Origin: Brachynemurus nebulosus
Lineage: Eukaryota > Arthropoda > Insecta > Neuroptera > Myrmeleontidae
Length of the DNA stretch: 64,000 nucleotides
NCBI GenBank assembly: GCA_035578155.1
Contig: JAPWDM010000017.1
Location: 3,601,482 to 3,665,481 of the forward strand
Direction: 5' to 3'
Shown here: piece after piece, positions 43,015 through 60,161 of the stretch
Layout of the letters: every line of letters starts with the position of its first letter
How positions within the stretch are numbered: the stretch's first letter is position 1
The notes under the pieces: model-generated
What the model was told of the DNA's origin: nothing
Database searches by the model: none
Seen by the model: only the letters and a program-made list of their open reading frames with translations
Program-made: the position numbers and the translations under genes

Positions 43015-44560
43015 TAAAAAAAACGCCGTGAGCAGCGGGGCCCCATCACGGTAGTCGAATTTTCCCCTTCATCTTCGGTATTGAATGCCTACAAGCGAAA
43101 TGTGATTGAAAGTCTACAACCGAATTGTCATTTTGTTGGTTTCAAAACTGGTGATGAGTGTTCGGCTGATCGAGGCTTTAAAAAAAGGTTTTAAGTATTT
43201 AAGGGCTGTATCTCAGTAAATTTCAATTTTGTGCCGAAAACAGGTAGCAGAAAAAAAGCCAACACAATTCGTACGAGGACATTCCTGCCCATGTTTATCC
43301 GCTAATTGCCTTTATGTTTTAGTTTTAAAAATTAAAAAAGGACCTTAAATAGTAAACTGGAAGGCCTTTATAAAGATATTTTTTCTTTCCAAAAAAATCC
43401 AAAATTTCTATTTTATAAATACTAAAAATCCAAAATTCCTAATTTATAAATAAACAGTGACTTTAATAACATTTTTAAATTACTTAATATGTATGTATTT
43501 CATTTGTCATAAAAGTAAGTTCACTTTTTTTAAATTTTTTAAAATTACTATTCGCCTACTTGTATTTAGAATAAACATAATGCTTTTAAAACACATTTAA
43601 CAATAGCATTCAATTCCGATGTAAAAATGGGAGAAGTGGGGGGAAAAGTGATGCGGACTCCCTACAAGGTACTAGCTGGATACTAACTGAATACACGTAC
43701 AAAATTTCAGCCCTCTAGGTTTCCTTATGGAGTCTCTAGACGTGTTAGAAAACAAGCAAAAAAATTAAGGAAATATTGGCGTAACAATCGTGGGGGTAAG
43801 AGTTAAAAGTTGAAACCTCCAAAAAACAGTGTCTGGCTATTAGCTTAACCTGTACACCAAATTTCAGCCCTCTAGGTTTATTTGGGTAGATTTTGACCCG
43901 AACGAAACTGTTAAAAAACAAGTAAAATCATGTTCTTTTGGGTATAAAAATGGTGGGGGTGGGGGTTAAAAGTCGAGACCCCCAAAAGGCACCCCCTTGA
44001 TACTAACTCAATCCGAATACAAAATTTCAGCCCTCTAGGTTTATTCGGGTGACCTGTGCGAGTGGTACAAACTTCGAAAACGTCGAAAATGCATGAAATT
44101 GTAGCTTAAAAATGAGGGGGGTGGGGGTAAAATATTAAAACCTCCAAAAAGCACAACCTAGGTACGAACTTTATCAACACACCAAATTTCAACCCTCTAC
44201 GTTAATTCTGGGGGGCTGGGGGCCTGTTAGATCCAGCGAAAATCGTTTTTCCCCCCTCTACTCCCACCATATCATCCTAGGAAGCTGAATTTTGGATATG
44301 TTGTAGATAATTGCCCGAAACATTATTTAAAACCGGTTTGGAAAAGTTTTATTGCTTTTCCGCCCCCCACCACCCCCTTAAAGGTCGGGTCAGAAAAAAA
44401 ATTTGCCCAAAATTTGACCCCACTTTGATAGTATGAGGTGCCTCGAAAATGAGCCCCATTTACCAAATTTCATCTCTTAACTTCCATAGGGGGGCCCTAC
44501 ACAAATTAAAAGGTGGCGGGAAAATATATATATATATATATATATCAGACATTTTTTTTT
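43015..44560. repeat. dispersed repeat, fuller copy of the 5083-6815 family
   Basis: Collinear with 5083-5570 plus 6263-6815. It then continues with several sentences ending in AAATTTCAGCCCTCTAGGTT (for example about 43705, 43858 and 44022), which recur at 120-170-bp spacing. No coding capacity. A short (TA)n tract lies at about 44526-44545. Confidence 0.65.
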
Positions 44561-45011
44561 TCTACATATTCGTGTTCTACGGGTCCGAAAACGGATAGCG
44601 CCCCTACTCTCGCCTCTCACAGCTCTTATCGTATAGACTGTATAAGTCTAATTTTTCGGAGAAAATTCGACTAAAAAATTTTTCACAAAAATAAAATAAA
44701 GAACAGCAGAAAAGACAAAAGGAAATTCTTATAGAGATTAATATAATTAATTATTGAAGCTGATTTATCTAATAGTTTAAAAAAAATAACATGGTTAGGG
44801 TGATTTAACGGTTAGGGTAACGCTAACAATATAATATAATGCTAATTTTTTAAAAAATTTATATTTAATAAAAAAAAAAAATTTTTCACAAAAATAAAAT
44901 AAAGAACAGCAGAAAAGACAAAAGGAAATTCTTATAGAGATTAATATAATTAATTATTGAAGCTGATTTATCTAATAGTTTAAAAAAAATAACATGGTTA
45001 GGGTGATTTAA

Positions 45012-47121
45012 CGGTTAGGGTAACGCTAACAATATAATATAATGTTAATTTTAGAATCCTCCTTTTAGTATTTTCAGTTACAATAATTTAGCCTTTTAGT
45101 ATTTTCAGTTACAATTTTTTATGAACTTTAAGGCGAAAATATAATTTCACAGTATATATATCTGGTAAAATAGTGTTTTAAAGTCTTTTACGAGTACGAG
45201 GAAGCTGTGTGCCACACACTATTGGCTGCGTATTTTAATTTCAGTTTTAAAATGTACCTAAGTCATTTGTTTTTCTGTTTTCTCTTTTTCAGAGCACAAC
45301 AATAATTGTAATTGATATTTGAGGAAGATTTAGCTAAGAAAACTTTTCACAGACCCCTGAAAAATTGAAAAATGGAACCCGTACAGTCGCTTTAGCCTTT
45401 GTTAAATTTGGTAGGTTGTCTGAATTTCTTATAAATTATTTATTCTATGCTTTAAAAGGTTAATATTTTTTTGTTTATTTAACTATTTTTTTTTTTTTTT
45501 TTTTTATAGGAAACAACAAATGATGAGCCCTTCACATATGAAGTATTCAGAGGACCACCACATGAATAGCGCTTGGAGCTTTCAGAGGTGAATCCGGCCC
45601 TGGATAAGGAGTTTTTTAGGTATCACTAAATCGCTGAACATGTCAAAATATACTTCAAAAAACAAACTTATTGAATTTTATTGGAAAAAATTTTTTTTTT
45701 TAAATTTTATATAGTTACCAGTGTATATTAAATAATATGTTTTTAGTAGTTAAAAACAATTTTTAAGGACATTACTGTTATTATAATCTTACATATTATG
45801 TAACTGTTTGTATTATACGCATATATCTATTTAAAAAAATTCATTTCTTTATAAAAACTATTTATCTACGACTACCACTAAATTGTTTATTGCACAAAAT
45901 ACTGTCTAGGTAAGCTGTTTTACATACAGCTGTATAAAATTTTGGACTATACACACGCCTGTGTGTAAAGAATCACAGGTTGTTCCACTTTTATTAATTT
46001 TTGTATTGTACTTACACAAAATGAATATATTTTAATAAAATATACTTTAATATATTGTATTCGTACCAGATTTATACTATTTATTGTGAATTTATGTTGG
46101 CCGTAGATAAAGTTTAGTACGTAAGTCGTTTGTAAGGTATACTACACACGAGCGTAAATACACGAGTGTTTAATATACAACTTACGACCTCATTGTATAT
46201 ATACTATTTGCATATTTTTTTGTTCATAACATTAAAATGCACATAAAAATCTTTGTCCTAATTTTGTTATCATTATAAAAAATCAGGTTTAGTAATGTTA
46301 ATGTAATTTTTTTAGTTTTTTTTTTTTTTTCACAATTTAGCAAAGGACAAAATATTCACATAAATTAAAGTTTTTGTAGCAATTTAAAGTAGGTATCAGT
46401 TGTAATTTATACTTTAAAAAGTATTCTATAACTATTATAAAATTTCCATGTACGTTGTACAATATAACAGAAAAACGAAAGTTTTTTAAATTTTACTTTG
46501 TGTTATGATATGTGTATTGAAATTTTTGATCTGCCTTTGGCTCCCTTTCAACAGAAAGTTTGAAGGTATAGAAAAACTAAATTGGCAATCTACATACTCA
46601 GTAAAAAAATTTTATATATAAAATTTTGGAGTTCATTTGGTTAAAAAATATTAATAATATTAGCTTTAATTTCTCTTATTTGTCCAATTCTATAATATTC
46701 CAATGTTCGTATTTTATAAGAAAGAAGCTTGCTAAAATTTATTAAAACATTTCATTGAATATTTGCTAAAAATATTTGAGTGTCATATAATTTGAGAGGA
46801 AAGGGTAATTAGAACTAGATTTATTAATATTTTTTTGGAACCAAGAAATTCAAGAATTTAATATAACATTTTTTTGCTGGGTAAGTAGATCTGGTTCACC
46901 CTGTACTGCAAAAGGTAAGTAAATTTAACAGGTATTTTTAATAACTATATGTGAATTTTACCAAAACCTACAAGAATTTTATTCAGAAATTTTACCATGT
47001 TTAATGTAAATTTACATGGTATTTTTTCTGTGGAAATTTACCTAAAAATTTTACATTAATATAATAGTGAAGCTGTAACCAATGATTTTCAGGGTAATTT
47101 TACCGGACCGGTTTTTTTTTG

Positions 47122-47124
<3 letters not shown>
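45012..47124. other. gene-free AT-rich DNA with one weak exon-like stretch
   Basis: No supported gene. At 45511-45588 a plus-strand stretch follows a polypyrimidine run and TTATAG. It opens a short frame with MKYSEDHHMNSAW before a stop, and another frame reads FTYEVFRGPPHE. It might be a decayed exon, but nothing around it supports a gene. Confidence 0.35.

Positions 47125-47189
<65 letters not shown>
47125..47189. repeat. (TA)n microsatellite
   Basis: About 65 bp of TA. It is directly followed by CTGTCTGTCTGT and CTACTGGACGGATTTTGATC, a phrase common in insect noncoding repeats. Confidence 0.95.
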
Positions 47190-47192
<3 letters not shown>

Positions 47193-47315
47193 CTGTCTGT
47201 CTGTTCACGCTTCACACAAAAACTACTGGACGGATTTTGATCAAATTTGGTGCTGTTGTGGTGACATACAATGATTAGAAAATTAGAAAGCTACATAACA
47301 TCAAACTGAATTCAG

Positions 47316-47316
<1 letters not shown>

Positions 47317-47373
<57 letters not shown>
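47317..47373. repeat. (TA)n microsatellite inside an inverted repeat
   Basis: About 57 bp of TA bounded by AATTCAGTTATA on the left and TATAACTGAATT on the right (about 47384-47396), forming a palindromic frame. Confidence 0.93.
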
Positions 47374-47375
<2 letters not shown>

Positions 47376-47396
47376 AATATATAACTGAATTATCCG

Positions 47397-50065
47397 ACAA
47401 TACATTCTGATCTGATGTTTATTTAGAAAATGCTGCAAAAGATACATAAGAATCTGACGACAAAATTAGCGTTATATTATTTAGTCGTGATTGTGATTTT
47501 GTGCTCGTTGTATGCTCGCCATCCTCACTAAACATGAATTGTAAATAGAGCACTATACGGTCATTAATATTGAACCGACTATGATGTCAAGTTCTCCAAG
47601 CATCATCATTTATTTTACAAAAAAAAATCATATCTTATAATGTTCTTGCCGCACGTATTTTTACAAAACGTCTTACATAAAATAAATCAAGATTTATCAA
47701 GTCAGAAATTTTCAATCGACTTGGACGGGAGATATTTTAGTGAATAAATTCAACTTTGACTCTGCCTGGAAATAGAGCGTTACTAAGGACATCTTTAGGT
47801 ATAATGTTTCATATGAACTATAGTCAAATTTTGCGTTAAGCCTAATTAGTAAGAGATTAAAGGCACCCAAGCTTCAAACAAACCTTCAGTTCTAACTATT
47901 AAAATTTATTTTATTAGAGTGACAAATAACAGTGACACACCAAGTTGAAGTAGTTGAAATTAAGGGGACATATACAGTTGTAGCGGGCGAAATAAAGACA
48001 GTTTCTCGATTTCGTAAAATAAATATTAATTTAAAAACTGTAAACGACGTCGATTAGTACATGTTTTGAAATACTTCTTACATTTTTTCATAAAAAAAAT
48101 TTGAAAATAGCGGCCCTACAGCTATATTCAAAAACATTTCGTTAATATATTTTATTGCCTGGTCACTGACGCAAAGGTTGGTAAAAATTTAAATTTAAAA
48201 AAAAAATGGCGATGATTTTAACAAAAAATTCACCTCTTCAAGGTGTGAAATTTTCGATTATATTGCTCTAAAAAACTCTTCTTTAAAAAAATGAAAATCC
48301 ATCCGTCAGCGACTAGCCATTATAATTATTATTAAAATAAATAAGCAGTATAAATTTGGTATTGATCGGATTAATAGTTTTTTAGTAATCGTGTTCACCG
48401 CAAAGGTATTTAAAAAACAAAAAATAGGATGATGACAAAATGATAAGTTTGTTTCTTTCCGATTCGGTGTTGATCGTTCGAAAGCCTATGTTCCAAAATT
48501 TCAAGGCCATATATTTTGAACAATACAATAAAATGGGGAAAGTCGACGTACCGCTTATATTTTACGGAGCGGAAGCTGGATGATTCAACGGCAGCTACGC
48601 AGAAGCAGCCCCGGGCGCTACTTGAAGTGGTACGCTATAAATAGCTATAACTTGGGGTCTAATGTTCCGATCGTTACGAAATTTGGTGAGAGTATTCTTG
48701 AGATAATACTCTTTCGACTATCACAACTGTATATAACCCTTAATAAAAGAAAAACTGAAATATACTTTATTTTTAATAAAAAGGAGATCTCCCTTACTCT
48801 AGATTTGAAACATCTTAAAGATTATGTACATGCCAGTTATGTGTGTAGGTACCTTTTTCTCGAGTAATAAAAACGTAATAAATGCAATACATTTAATAAT
48901 ACATAATATTATTGAAAAGATTGTGACTGACTACAAAAAAGAGTAAAATACATCTTAGAGCTACAACTCGCATAGTTTTGAGTGGTATATTGTCTCTTTA
49001 GTTCGCTGTTAGTTGCTTGCTTTACTGTGTTCTGTTCTGTTGTTATGTCTCATACTCATTCTATAACCATTTAAATCAATCATTTTTTATGTCAGTGTCA
49101 CAGAGAGAAGTGAATGCTGTTTTTTCTTCATTCTTCGTTCTTTTTCGTTTGTGCTGTTTTTTTTTTGTCATCTCCTTTACCTCTTTAAGTTTGACAAACG
49201 ACTGGGTGTTTACTGTACAATGTGTTGCTTTTAGTCAGACATCTTTAGTTAGTGAAGTCTTAACCTCACATTTATCTTTCATAAACATGTCTTATTGCAC
49301 AGTACCAGATTTATTTCTATAAAACGCGCATCTCGTTTTTATATTTTTATATATTTTATTTATATACACTATACAGGAATTATGTATGTATTGTATTATA
49401 CGACAGTACTTGTATACATACACTCACATATAAATATTAGATCTTTCGTGAAAGATTTATTCTATATAATGGAAGCATAGTAATTCTGAAATAAAAGAAC
49501 ATGATTAATATTGTACATTATTTAAAATATAAAAATGTTTGTGCATTTTAAAAATACATATTGATAACTGAATTTACCTTTTTTATATTTTTTATATTTA
49601 TACAGGAACTTACATAAATATTCAAGTATGTTTGTTGTTAGCAGTTAACTAGTTTAATAGTTGAAAGTATCCTAAGTCTTGTTCCAGGTAATAAGTTATT
49701 ACCACTGTCGTGCCACCGGAGTAATGTTGTTTGAACTCGTCGCGACTTGGCTCTGATGATGACTCCAAATATTATTAATGGGTTGTTTGATAATTTTGAG
49801 AACAAGTTCTCAATGAGGATCGCCACTTAATTTGGTTTATGTCGAATTAAGAAAAACGTACTTTAATTTAATTTGTTTACGTTAAATTAACAAACACGAC
49901 TTTACTTGCCTTTTCACTGAGTTAAGGTATTTTTATCAGAAAATAAAAAGATTTGAATAATTTTCAACAATAGTTTTATTAACAATACAAATGGTCAATT
50001 ACAAAATAAATATTACGACGTTATTTTTATTAGTGTGTTTTAATTATTTTATTAGTGTGTTCTAA
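47397..50065. other. gene-free AT-rich DNA
   Basis: No supported gene. Frames at 48580-48867, 49017-49322 and 49638-49826 show no conserved motif. The last (minus) has GVIIRAKSRRV and LRWHDSGNNLLPGTR-like text, which may come from a retroelement, but I cannot support it. Confidence 0.45.
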
Positions 50066-50697
50066 TGGAAATCTCCTATAATCAACCCTTAAGCCTCCAG
50101 GCACCCCAACCCTATCTTTTTAAATTGTGAGAGCCCACTTGTGATACATCATTGGAAAGCTCCTTAAAAATACTATTCATTAATACCAAACGTATGTTAA
50201 CTTACAAAGTTAAAATATCAAATCAAATTTCTGTTTCAAATAAAACCGCAAGAAGATGTTTAAGTCGGAAGATACAAAATATTATTATTTTTTTTAAAAA
50301 TTATAAAAAGTACTATTTAAATCAATTTATTCAGTTTTAATGTTATAGGTGAAAAATTACGTATTATTTTCCAAATTAGTTTATTTTTACAAATTATAAA
50401 GTCAGAATGCACAGACGAACATTACAATAACCAACAGTAAATTATACTTAAAAATGACGGAAATTAGTCCAGGTCAGATCCCAAAATGACTGTTCTTCAA
50501 CCTCATTATTCTCTAGCTTACTGAAATTTATTTTCCGTATTTTTCAAATAATAATCAATAAATTAACATTATGTTTGGTATTAATGAATAGCATTCTTCA
50601 AGAGCTTTCTAATGATGTACCACAAGTGGAGTCTTACAATTTAAAAAAAGAGGTTGAGGTGTCTGGTTCCCTAAGTGTTAATTATAGAAGATTTCCA
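50066..50697. repeat. foldback element, about 630 bp
   Basis: The left arm (50066-50205) starts TGGAAATCTCCTATAAT and contains CATTAATACCAAACGTA. The right arm (50563-50697) is its diverged inverse (ending GAAGATTTCCA, containing TTTGGTATTAATGAATAG and CCACAAGTGGAGTC). The centre has no gene. Confidence 0.72.
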
Positions 50698-50813
50698 TGT
50701 GGATCAAGACGGTTCCCCCTCCATGTTATAGAAACGGTTTTGATAAACAATTATCTGTTACAGTTCCAAATATATGAGGCCTGGCTTGATTTTAAATTGA
50801 CACTTCATATAAG

Positions 50814-54287
<3,474 letters not shown>

Positions 54288-55860
54288 GACAATTAAGTCT
54301 CCTATAACGCGGTATTCTTATAACGCGAATTCCATATAACGCAGTGTACAACTGCGACACTTCACCTATAAGGCTGTTTCTTTAGAACACAATTTCCGTA
54401 CAAAAAAATTTTAACGACTCAAGTGACTTAATAAAATTATCTAAAGCAATACTTATTCCATGTGTTAAATTATCGAAGTACTGCCGAAACGATACTTCTC
54501 GCTATCGGAAACTTTAATCGTAAATATTTCCTAAATCGTGCGTCGCATCGTAATGAAAAAAAAAAAAAAAACGAAATATTTGAAGGCTTTGGTGAAGCAA
54601 ATTGTAAGTATTCCAAACGTATTGCGACTGCTATATCTATTTTTGTTTATCAAAAATTATCGGTACCGATAGTTACTTTTCATTAACTGATTATAATTGG
54701 TTAAGGGGGGACAACTAGTGTGATATTTTGAAAAAATTTGATAGTCTACACCATTAAAAATAACATACTGAAATTTCAAGTGCATATCTGAAATAGTTTT
54801 TGAGTTAGAGCCATCTGACGAGCGGATTCTGATTTTCATTGTTAACTTTGAGGTATTAAGAAAGGTATGAAGGTTGATAGTTCAGGAGTTTCTGGATGTG
54901 GCTGCTAGTCACATGTTGTGGAGCAGCTAGACCCTAGCTCATTTAAACGACTCATCTAGTTTTACTATGACCGTTATACACTGAGAAAAAAATACAGTAA
55001 TTTTTACTGAAATTTCTGGTAAAAAATTACTGAGCTCTCTGGTAATGCGGACATAAGTGACAGGCTAAGCAAAAAATACGATAAATTATAGTAAAAATTT
55101 TAAATTATCCTATAGCGCAGTAAAAATTACCGTATTATTTATAAATAAGGCTTTTTTTTTATTTATTAATAAATAATTGAATTAAAATAGTTTAAAAGGA
55201 TATTGATAGAAGGGTAAGCATTAAAATCAAATTATTAATATAGAAAAAATTTTTTGTGGTTTTTTATTATTTGTGGAAAAAAATATATAAATTCTTTATT
55301 TGACAAAAATGATAAAAATTTTTAACAATAAGCACATTACAATAATTTGTATAAAAACATATTTCAATTAACATATCAAAACTAAACAAAAATTCATGAA
55401 ACACAACAATTTTTTGTTTTAAAAATTTATTATAAAAAAAATAACACTATATAAACATCCAGTCACCTTGGCTATTGAACATTTGAACAACTAAACGAAC
55501 AAACTGGGGAGCCCTGGTTACTTGCTGTCTGAAGTCGTATTGGCCGTGTTAGACAATGCTCGGTGCTATTACGCATGCTTGTTATTCTCAGTTTATGTGA
55601 TGCTTGGCTATGCAGTGGTGTGTGACTAATAACAAATGCACAACGACTCAGTAAAAATTATTTATATGTCCAGATAATTTTACAAAAAGTTAAGTAAATT
55701 TTCCCGGTGTCCACTTGAAATTTTACTAGCCCATCGAATTTTACGCAGCTGTATAGGAAAAATTCTTAAGGTGTATAGGAAAAATTCTTAAGGTGTACAG
55801 GAAAAATTTTCAAATGAATCGTAATAGTATTTTACAATATAAGTTCGGTAAGTTGCTTTT

Positions 55861-55985
55861 ACTGATCGAGAAAATGTTGCGAAAACGAGACCCGCAGGGT
55901 CGAGTTTTTGCAATTTTCGAGATCAGTAAATGCACTTAACGCATCGTGTATTGTATAATATTTTTTGCATGATCGATTTAAAATA
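55861..55985. repeat. GC-cored hairpin repeat, copy 3 (diverged)
   Basis: A palindrome ACTGATCGAGAAAATG ... CATTTTCGAGATCAGT-like (55861-55927) with core CGAGACCCGCAGGGTCGAG. It is followed by a tail CGTGTATTGTATAATATTTT. The core position that is G-C in copies 1 and 2 is A-T here, so pairing is preserved by paired changes. Confidence 0.72.
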
Positions 55986-56700
55986 ATTAAAGATTAAAAA
56001 TGTGTTAAATAAAAAATAAAATTCAGATAATATAGGTGAAATTTATATTTCTATGTTATGACATAGAATGCCATGAATAAATATTATAAATATTCATAAC
56101 AACTAATATGAATCTTTGTAGTGACAATTGACAACTATATTTGTAAATAAAAAATTAAGTGTCAATATTTCACTGGCGTGAATATTTTTTTTGAATTTTC
56201 TATTAAAAAAAATTGAGGAAAATAGTTTGTTAAACTATATTATTAGTGAGAATAATGAAATTGATGAAGCATCTTATTTTTGACTGCAAATTTATTCTCG
56301 TAAAATGAAAGCAAGATTATGAAAGCCACAGAAAATCTTAATGATTGAACGACCTTTTGAAATGTCAATAAAATAAGAAGACTGATGCCAACAATAATAA
56401 TAATAATGTGCAAACTAGTGAAAATTTTCATATTATTAATGGATTTATTTTCCTAATTGTTCAAATTGTACTTTTAATTTCAATATAAATAAATAAATAC
56501 AATCATTTTTGAGCTAATTTAACTTACCACACTCCTATTTACTTACCACGCATCTATTTCACTTACCGCACTGTTATTTTTTGGTTTCCATGGATATAAA
56601 CAAACGTTTGGGAAATGTAACTTACCAGCATTGTCAACAGCCTCGGTAAATGCATGAAAATACACGATCGTGCAAAAAAAATAATGTTTGAAACGCATTT
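55986..56700. repeat. dispersed repeat, copy B (copy A at 13900-14440)
   Basis: Inverted relative to copy A. It contains a 62-codon minus frame (56243-56431) that starts MKIFTSLHII and ends MLHQFHYSH, alignable without gaps to the frame in copy A. Several CTTACCGCACT-type phrases mark the region 56520-56580. Confidence 0.72.
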
Positions 56701-58137
56701 TTTATATTTTTGCTTAATAATTTCCTACGGACTAGTCACTTAAGACTCGTTTACCGGAGGCAGCTCAGTAATTTTTACTGGAATTTTTTCTCTGTGTAGT
56801 GAGTACATCATAAATAATTTTGGTAAAAATTCTCAGTGATTAAAACTAAAAGGTAAGGTAAAGGAAAACTACATTTTTAAATTTGCTGCAGTTGTAACTC
56901 GAAGACAAATCATCCGATAGATTTAATTATTATTGCAGCTTCTTTTATATATGTTTTTCGTCGTGACATGAACCTCCAGTTTTTCGATCGAATAAAAAAT
57001 GTAATTTTTGCACACCAAATATCATCAAATTTTTGCGCAAAATTTGAAACTTTTTTTAAAAAACTCCGCCATTTTGTTAAACTTTTGATTGAGGTTCATG
57101 ACACGTGCATTTAACAAACTTTTTGGTTTTTTTGAATTCAGGCACTATGAAGGTCGCTATCACTGCAGCAGTGGGGGAACTTTTTTTGGAGCCCTGGAGG
57201 ATGGCGAATAACTCACTGAATTTTCAATTTTTCGGTCCAAAAATTTTATCATGAACTTGTTATATATCAACGAATATATCTTTAAAATATAAAAATAATC
57301 CATACAGTAGTTTTCTTTAAAAAATTCCCAAAAATCACCTTTCTTCAGGCGGTCACACTAGTGGTCTCACTTAATTTATGCTCCGTGATGCTCCCATTGA
57401 TTTGGTGAGTAATAGAATATCTTAAAGAATTACTTTTCGATACCTTTCGTGATCGTAAACTTCTGATCGTAAATATCTCATTAAGGTGCCTCGTAGCCAA
57501 AAAAAAAATATAACAGAAGTTTTGAAGGCTTTTTTGCGAAGCAAGTTGTGGGTATTCCAAACATATTAGGACTATTATACTATAATTTTCATTATCAAAA
57601 ATAACGATATTTCCGAAATGGATGATACAAGGAAAGGAAGTATGCATTCAGATATACCACACCTACTCACCACTTTGAGTTACCAAAATTCTTCGATCGA
57701 AAATAAATCGTAAATATTGTACATATATTCAATAAACCAAACTTTAAATATGTAAAATTCTACATAATATTCGTTATAATTTTAATCATAAAATTTTATT
57801 AATTAACCGTATCAATCGCACAACTTAATACTTTGAGATAGTAGTTTTCATATATAGATCTGATTTACACACAATATATTTATTTCTGAGATTCCATATA
57901 ACGCGGTACGTTTCACTTAATTTATATTCATTTCGAATATCTTATAAGGCTGTTTCCATACAACGTGGAAACAGATTTCATATAACACGGTATAATAATT
58001 TTTTTTTATTTTTGTAATTCCCAAAACGTGGTTCCCATATAACGCATTACTGCTATCAATCAATTCTGAGTCTCTTACAACATGGTTTTCATATAATACG
58101 GTACAAATTAATTGCGTTATAGGAGACTTGGCTGTAC

Positions 58138-59529
58138 TTTTTTCATCAAAAATTTTATTTTTAGGTATTTAAAATTTCTTCACTCTAACTCTATATTAAG
58201 AAATTCGTAAGGTGGGTCTTTTTTCCTGAAAAAACATAGCCTTAATTAAATGAATTGACCAATGAAACAAATTCCCATTTGCACCCGAAAACATAATAAC
58301 AATAATATTATGTAAACTCCTAAATAACTGGGCCTTAGTGTTCTTAGTTCATATTATGAACACATTATTTAATATTCATTTTATTAACAACAAAGGTCTG
58401 TATGATAAGTTATATCAATGAATGATTTTAATATGTATTTTGATGTAATTTAGATATTTTAATGTGATTTTCTGAGCTGTATCGATAATAAATCATTTCG
58501 ATAGTTTTATTTACGACAGTATAGAAAGTGACTCTTATGGCATCATCAAATTTATTTGAACATCTATGAAAGTATTGTTACTGAATCTCATTTAAAAACA
58601 AAAATGTATTTATATTATTCTTAATTTTCAAATTGCTTTTCCCCAAAAAAAATCTTTAATTTAAAACTTTCAAAGATTTTATATGAATGTATAATTTATT
58701 ATTAAGGATTTTCTTGTCCACAACAGGAATGTTTAAAATGTTCGGTCGGAAGATGTTGTATGCCAAAAACAAAATTAAAGCCTCTAATAAATCATTTTAT
58801 AAAACTTAAGAATGTAACTCTAACTACATCGTGATATCATAGCTATAGTGAAACTATTAGGCAATTCATTATTAAAACTTGAATATTTTACACAAAATTA
58901 TAATTTTGATAAATTTTATGAAATTTATATTACTTAAATAAATTAGTTTGTCAAATAATATTTTACAACCATTTTTAGCCATACCAGAGTTAGCCACTGT
59001 TGTTGTTATAACACTCTTTTTATTTTTAATAAAAAAGAGGAATTTTAATTTACCAAAAATGGTTATACTTTTAATCTACAGTTATTTATTTAGTTATGCA
59101 TAAAGCAGATAATAATATTTACGTGTTGTTTTGCATATGCACTATTTTGTAATATTTCTATATATGTGTACAATCCGCTTAAAAAGTCCGTATCCGACAT
59201 ATCTATTTCAGTATTTTTGGATATATACTGGAAAACATTCAAAATGATAGATACCTGCAAAAATTGCGGAATATGTTACAATCAGATCAAATTGAAGAGT
59301 GAGAAGATATTACTAGTAATAAGCAAATGCAAGATTCAAGTTGTTTTGCCCTTGATTTTGTTTTTGCATTAGATATCTTACTTTTAGTCTTGCTAGAGCA
59401 TTCATAATCTTATTGTTAGTCTTTTGTTTTGGTCTTGCTATCATTCAAAAACTTTCTCAGAAGAGGGTTGATTTTGCAAATTTTGCATTTTTCAATTGTG
59501 CTGCATTAAAGATTCTTAGGGATTAAAAT
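58138..59529. other. gene-free AT-rich DNA
   Basis: No supported gene. The frame 59166-59372 contains CKNCGICYNQ, but without context it is not a credible zinc protein. Confidence 0.45.
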
Positions 59530-59690
59530 AAAAAGACAATTTTTACTTTACTAATACCACTTTATTTAAAGTTTTAAATGTCCGTAACATGTTTCGGCCC
59601 TTATGATCATTAACGGACAGTCACAGTTATTGTCACAGACATTTAAAACTTGAAATAAAGTGGTATTAGTAAACTAAAAATTGTCTTTTT
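59530..59690. repeat. small foldback with a hammerhead-like core
   Basis: Arms of about 53 bp (AAAAAGACAATTTTTA... at 59530 and its inverse ending at 59690). Inside, GTCCGT and ACGGAC form a further stem. On the minus strand this encloses TGATCA, GGGCC, GAAAC and ATGTT in the order of a type I hammerhead ribozyme with a minimal stem III. The core deviates from the consensus. Confidence 0.7.
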
Positions 59691-60161
59691 AATATAAAAT
59701 GAAATACCATCAAGTAACGCTCAAATCTATCAAATATTCTCAGGGATTTTTCAATAATTATAATAAATTATCATTAAACAAGCCATACTAGAAATTTTCC
59801 TATAATAATTTACTTATATATTGTCTATAGGGCCTCGTTTTATCATGACACTGTTCATTGGAGCCTTAGTATTTGTCTTGCAACTATTTACTAACATTTT
59901 CGTGTTATCTTTACATATGTATTACTGATTCCGATTCAGATGATCTTGTAGAATGTATAAAACGGAAAGTGTAAAAGTATGAAAGTTCTGAAAGGACGAA
60001 AAACCTTTAATTTTGATTATATTTTTTTATATTGACTGTCGATCCATCGGAACTTTCTATCCTAGAATTATTTCGCAGATTTTTCATTTTTTTTTTTTTT
60101 TTATTATATATTTTATGCTGTATTTTTAACAGTTACAGTCATATATACAGCATTATATGTA

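Larger units (their letters stand above)
54979..56796. mobile_element. TA-flanked 1.8-kb element with CACWGAGAAAAAA ends
   Basis: The left end CACTGAGAAAAAAATACAGT and right end (reverse complement CACAGAGAAAAAATTCCAGT) are inverted, and TA lies outside each (54977-54978 and 56797-56798). Both ends run on into GTAAAAATTACTGAGCT. No transposase is visible. Its interior contains hairpin copy 3 (55861-55985) and dispersed repeat copy B (to about 56700). Confidence 0.72.
54288..58137. mobile_element. pogo/Tigger-like composite with ATAACGC repeats
   Basis: The left end AAGTCTCCTATAACGC and right end (reverse complement CAGCCAAGTCTCCTATAACG) are inverted. CTCTATAACG-type ends are characteristic of pogo/Tigger (Tc1/mariner superfamily) elements. 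Further CATATAACGCGGT-like phrases are scattered at 54300-54350 and 57890-58110. A direct duplication of about 190 bp (54480-54675 and 57435-57620; GAAGGCTTT, AGTATTCCAAAC) lies inside. No transposase frame survives. A separate TA-flanked element is nested at 54979-56796. Confidence 0.55.

Noticed and set aside
44790..45030. Telomeric repeats (TTAGGG)
   Set aside because: Only isolated GGTTAGGGTGATTTA and GGTTAGGGTAAC phrases at the element ends, not a tandem array.
45290..45640. Host gene exon after a TTATAG acceptor
   Set aside because: Both possible frames stop within about 25 codons, and no other exon or homology is recognisable; kept only as a note in the gene-free stretch.
48580..48867. 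95-codon ORF as a gene
   Set aside because: No domain, composition typical of random AT-rich frame, and the surrounding phrases look like noncoding repeat text.
54480..57620. LTR retrotransposon, from the direct repeats at 54480-54675 and 57435-57620
   Set aside because: The repeats do not have TG...CA ends, there is no primer-binding site or gag-pol frame between them, and they lie inside the ATAACGC composite.
59166..59372. Zinc protein suggested by CKNCGICYNQ
   Set aside because: Single cysteine cluster in a 68-codon frame without a second half, in AT-rich gene-free sequence.
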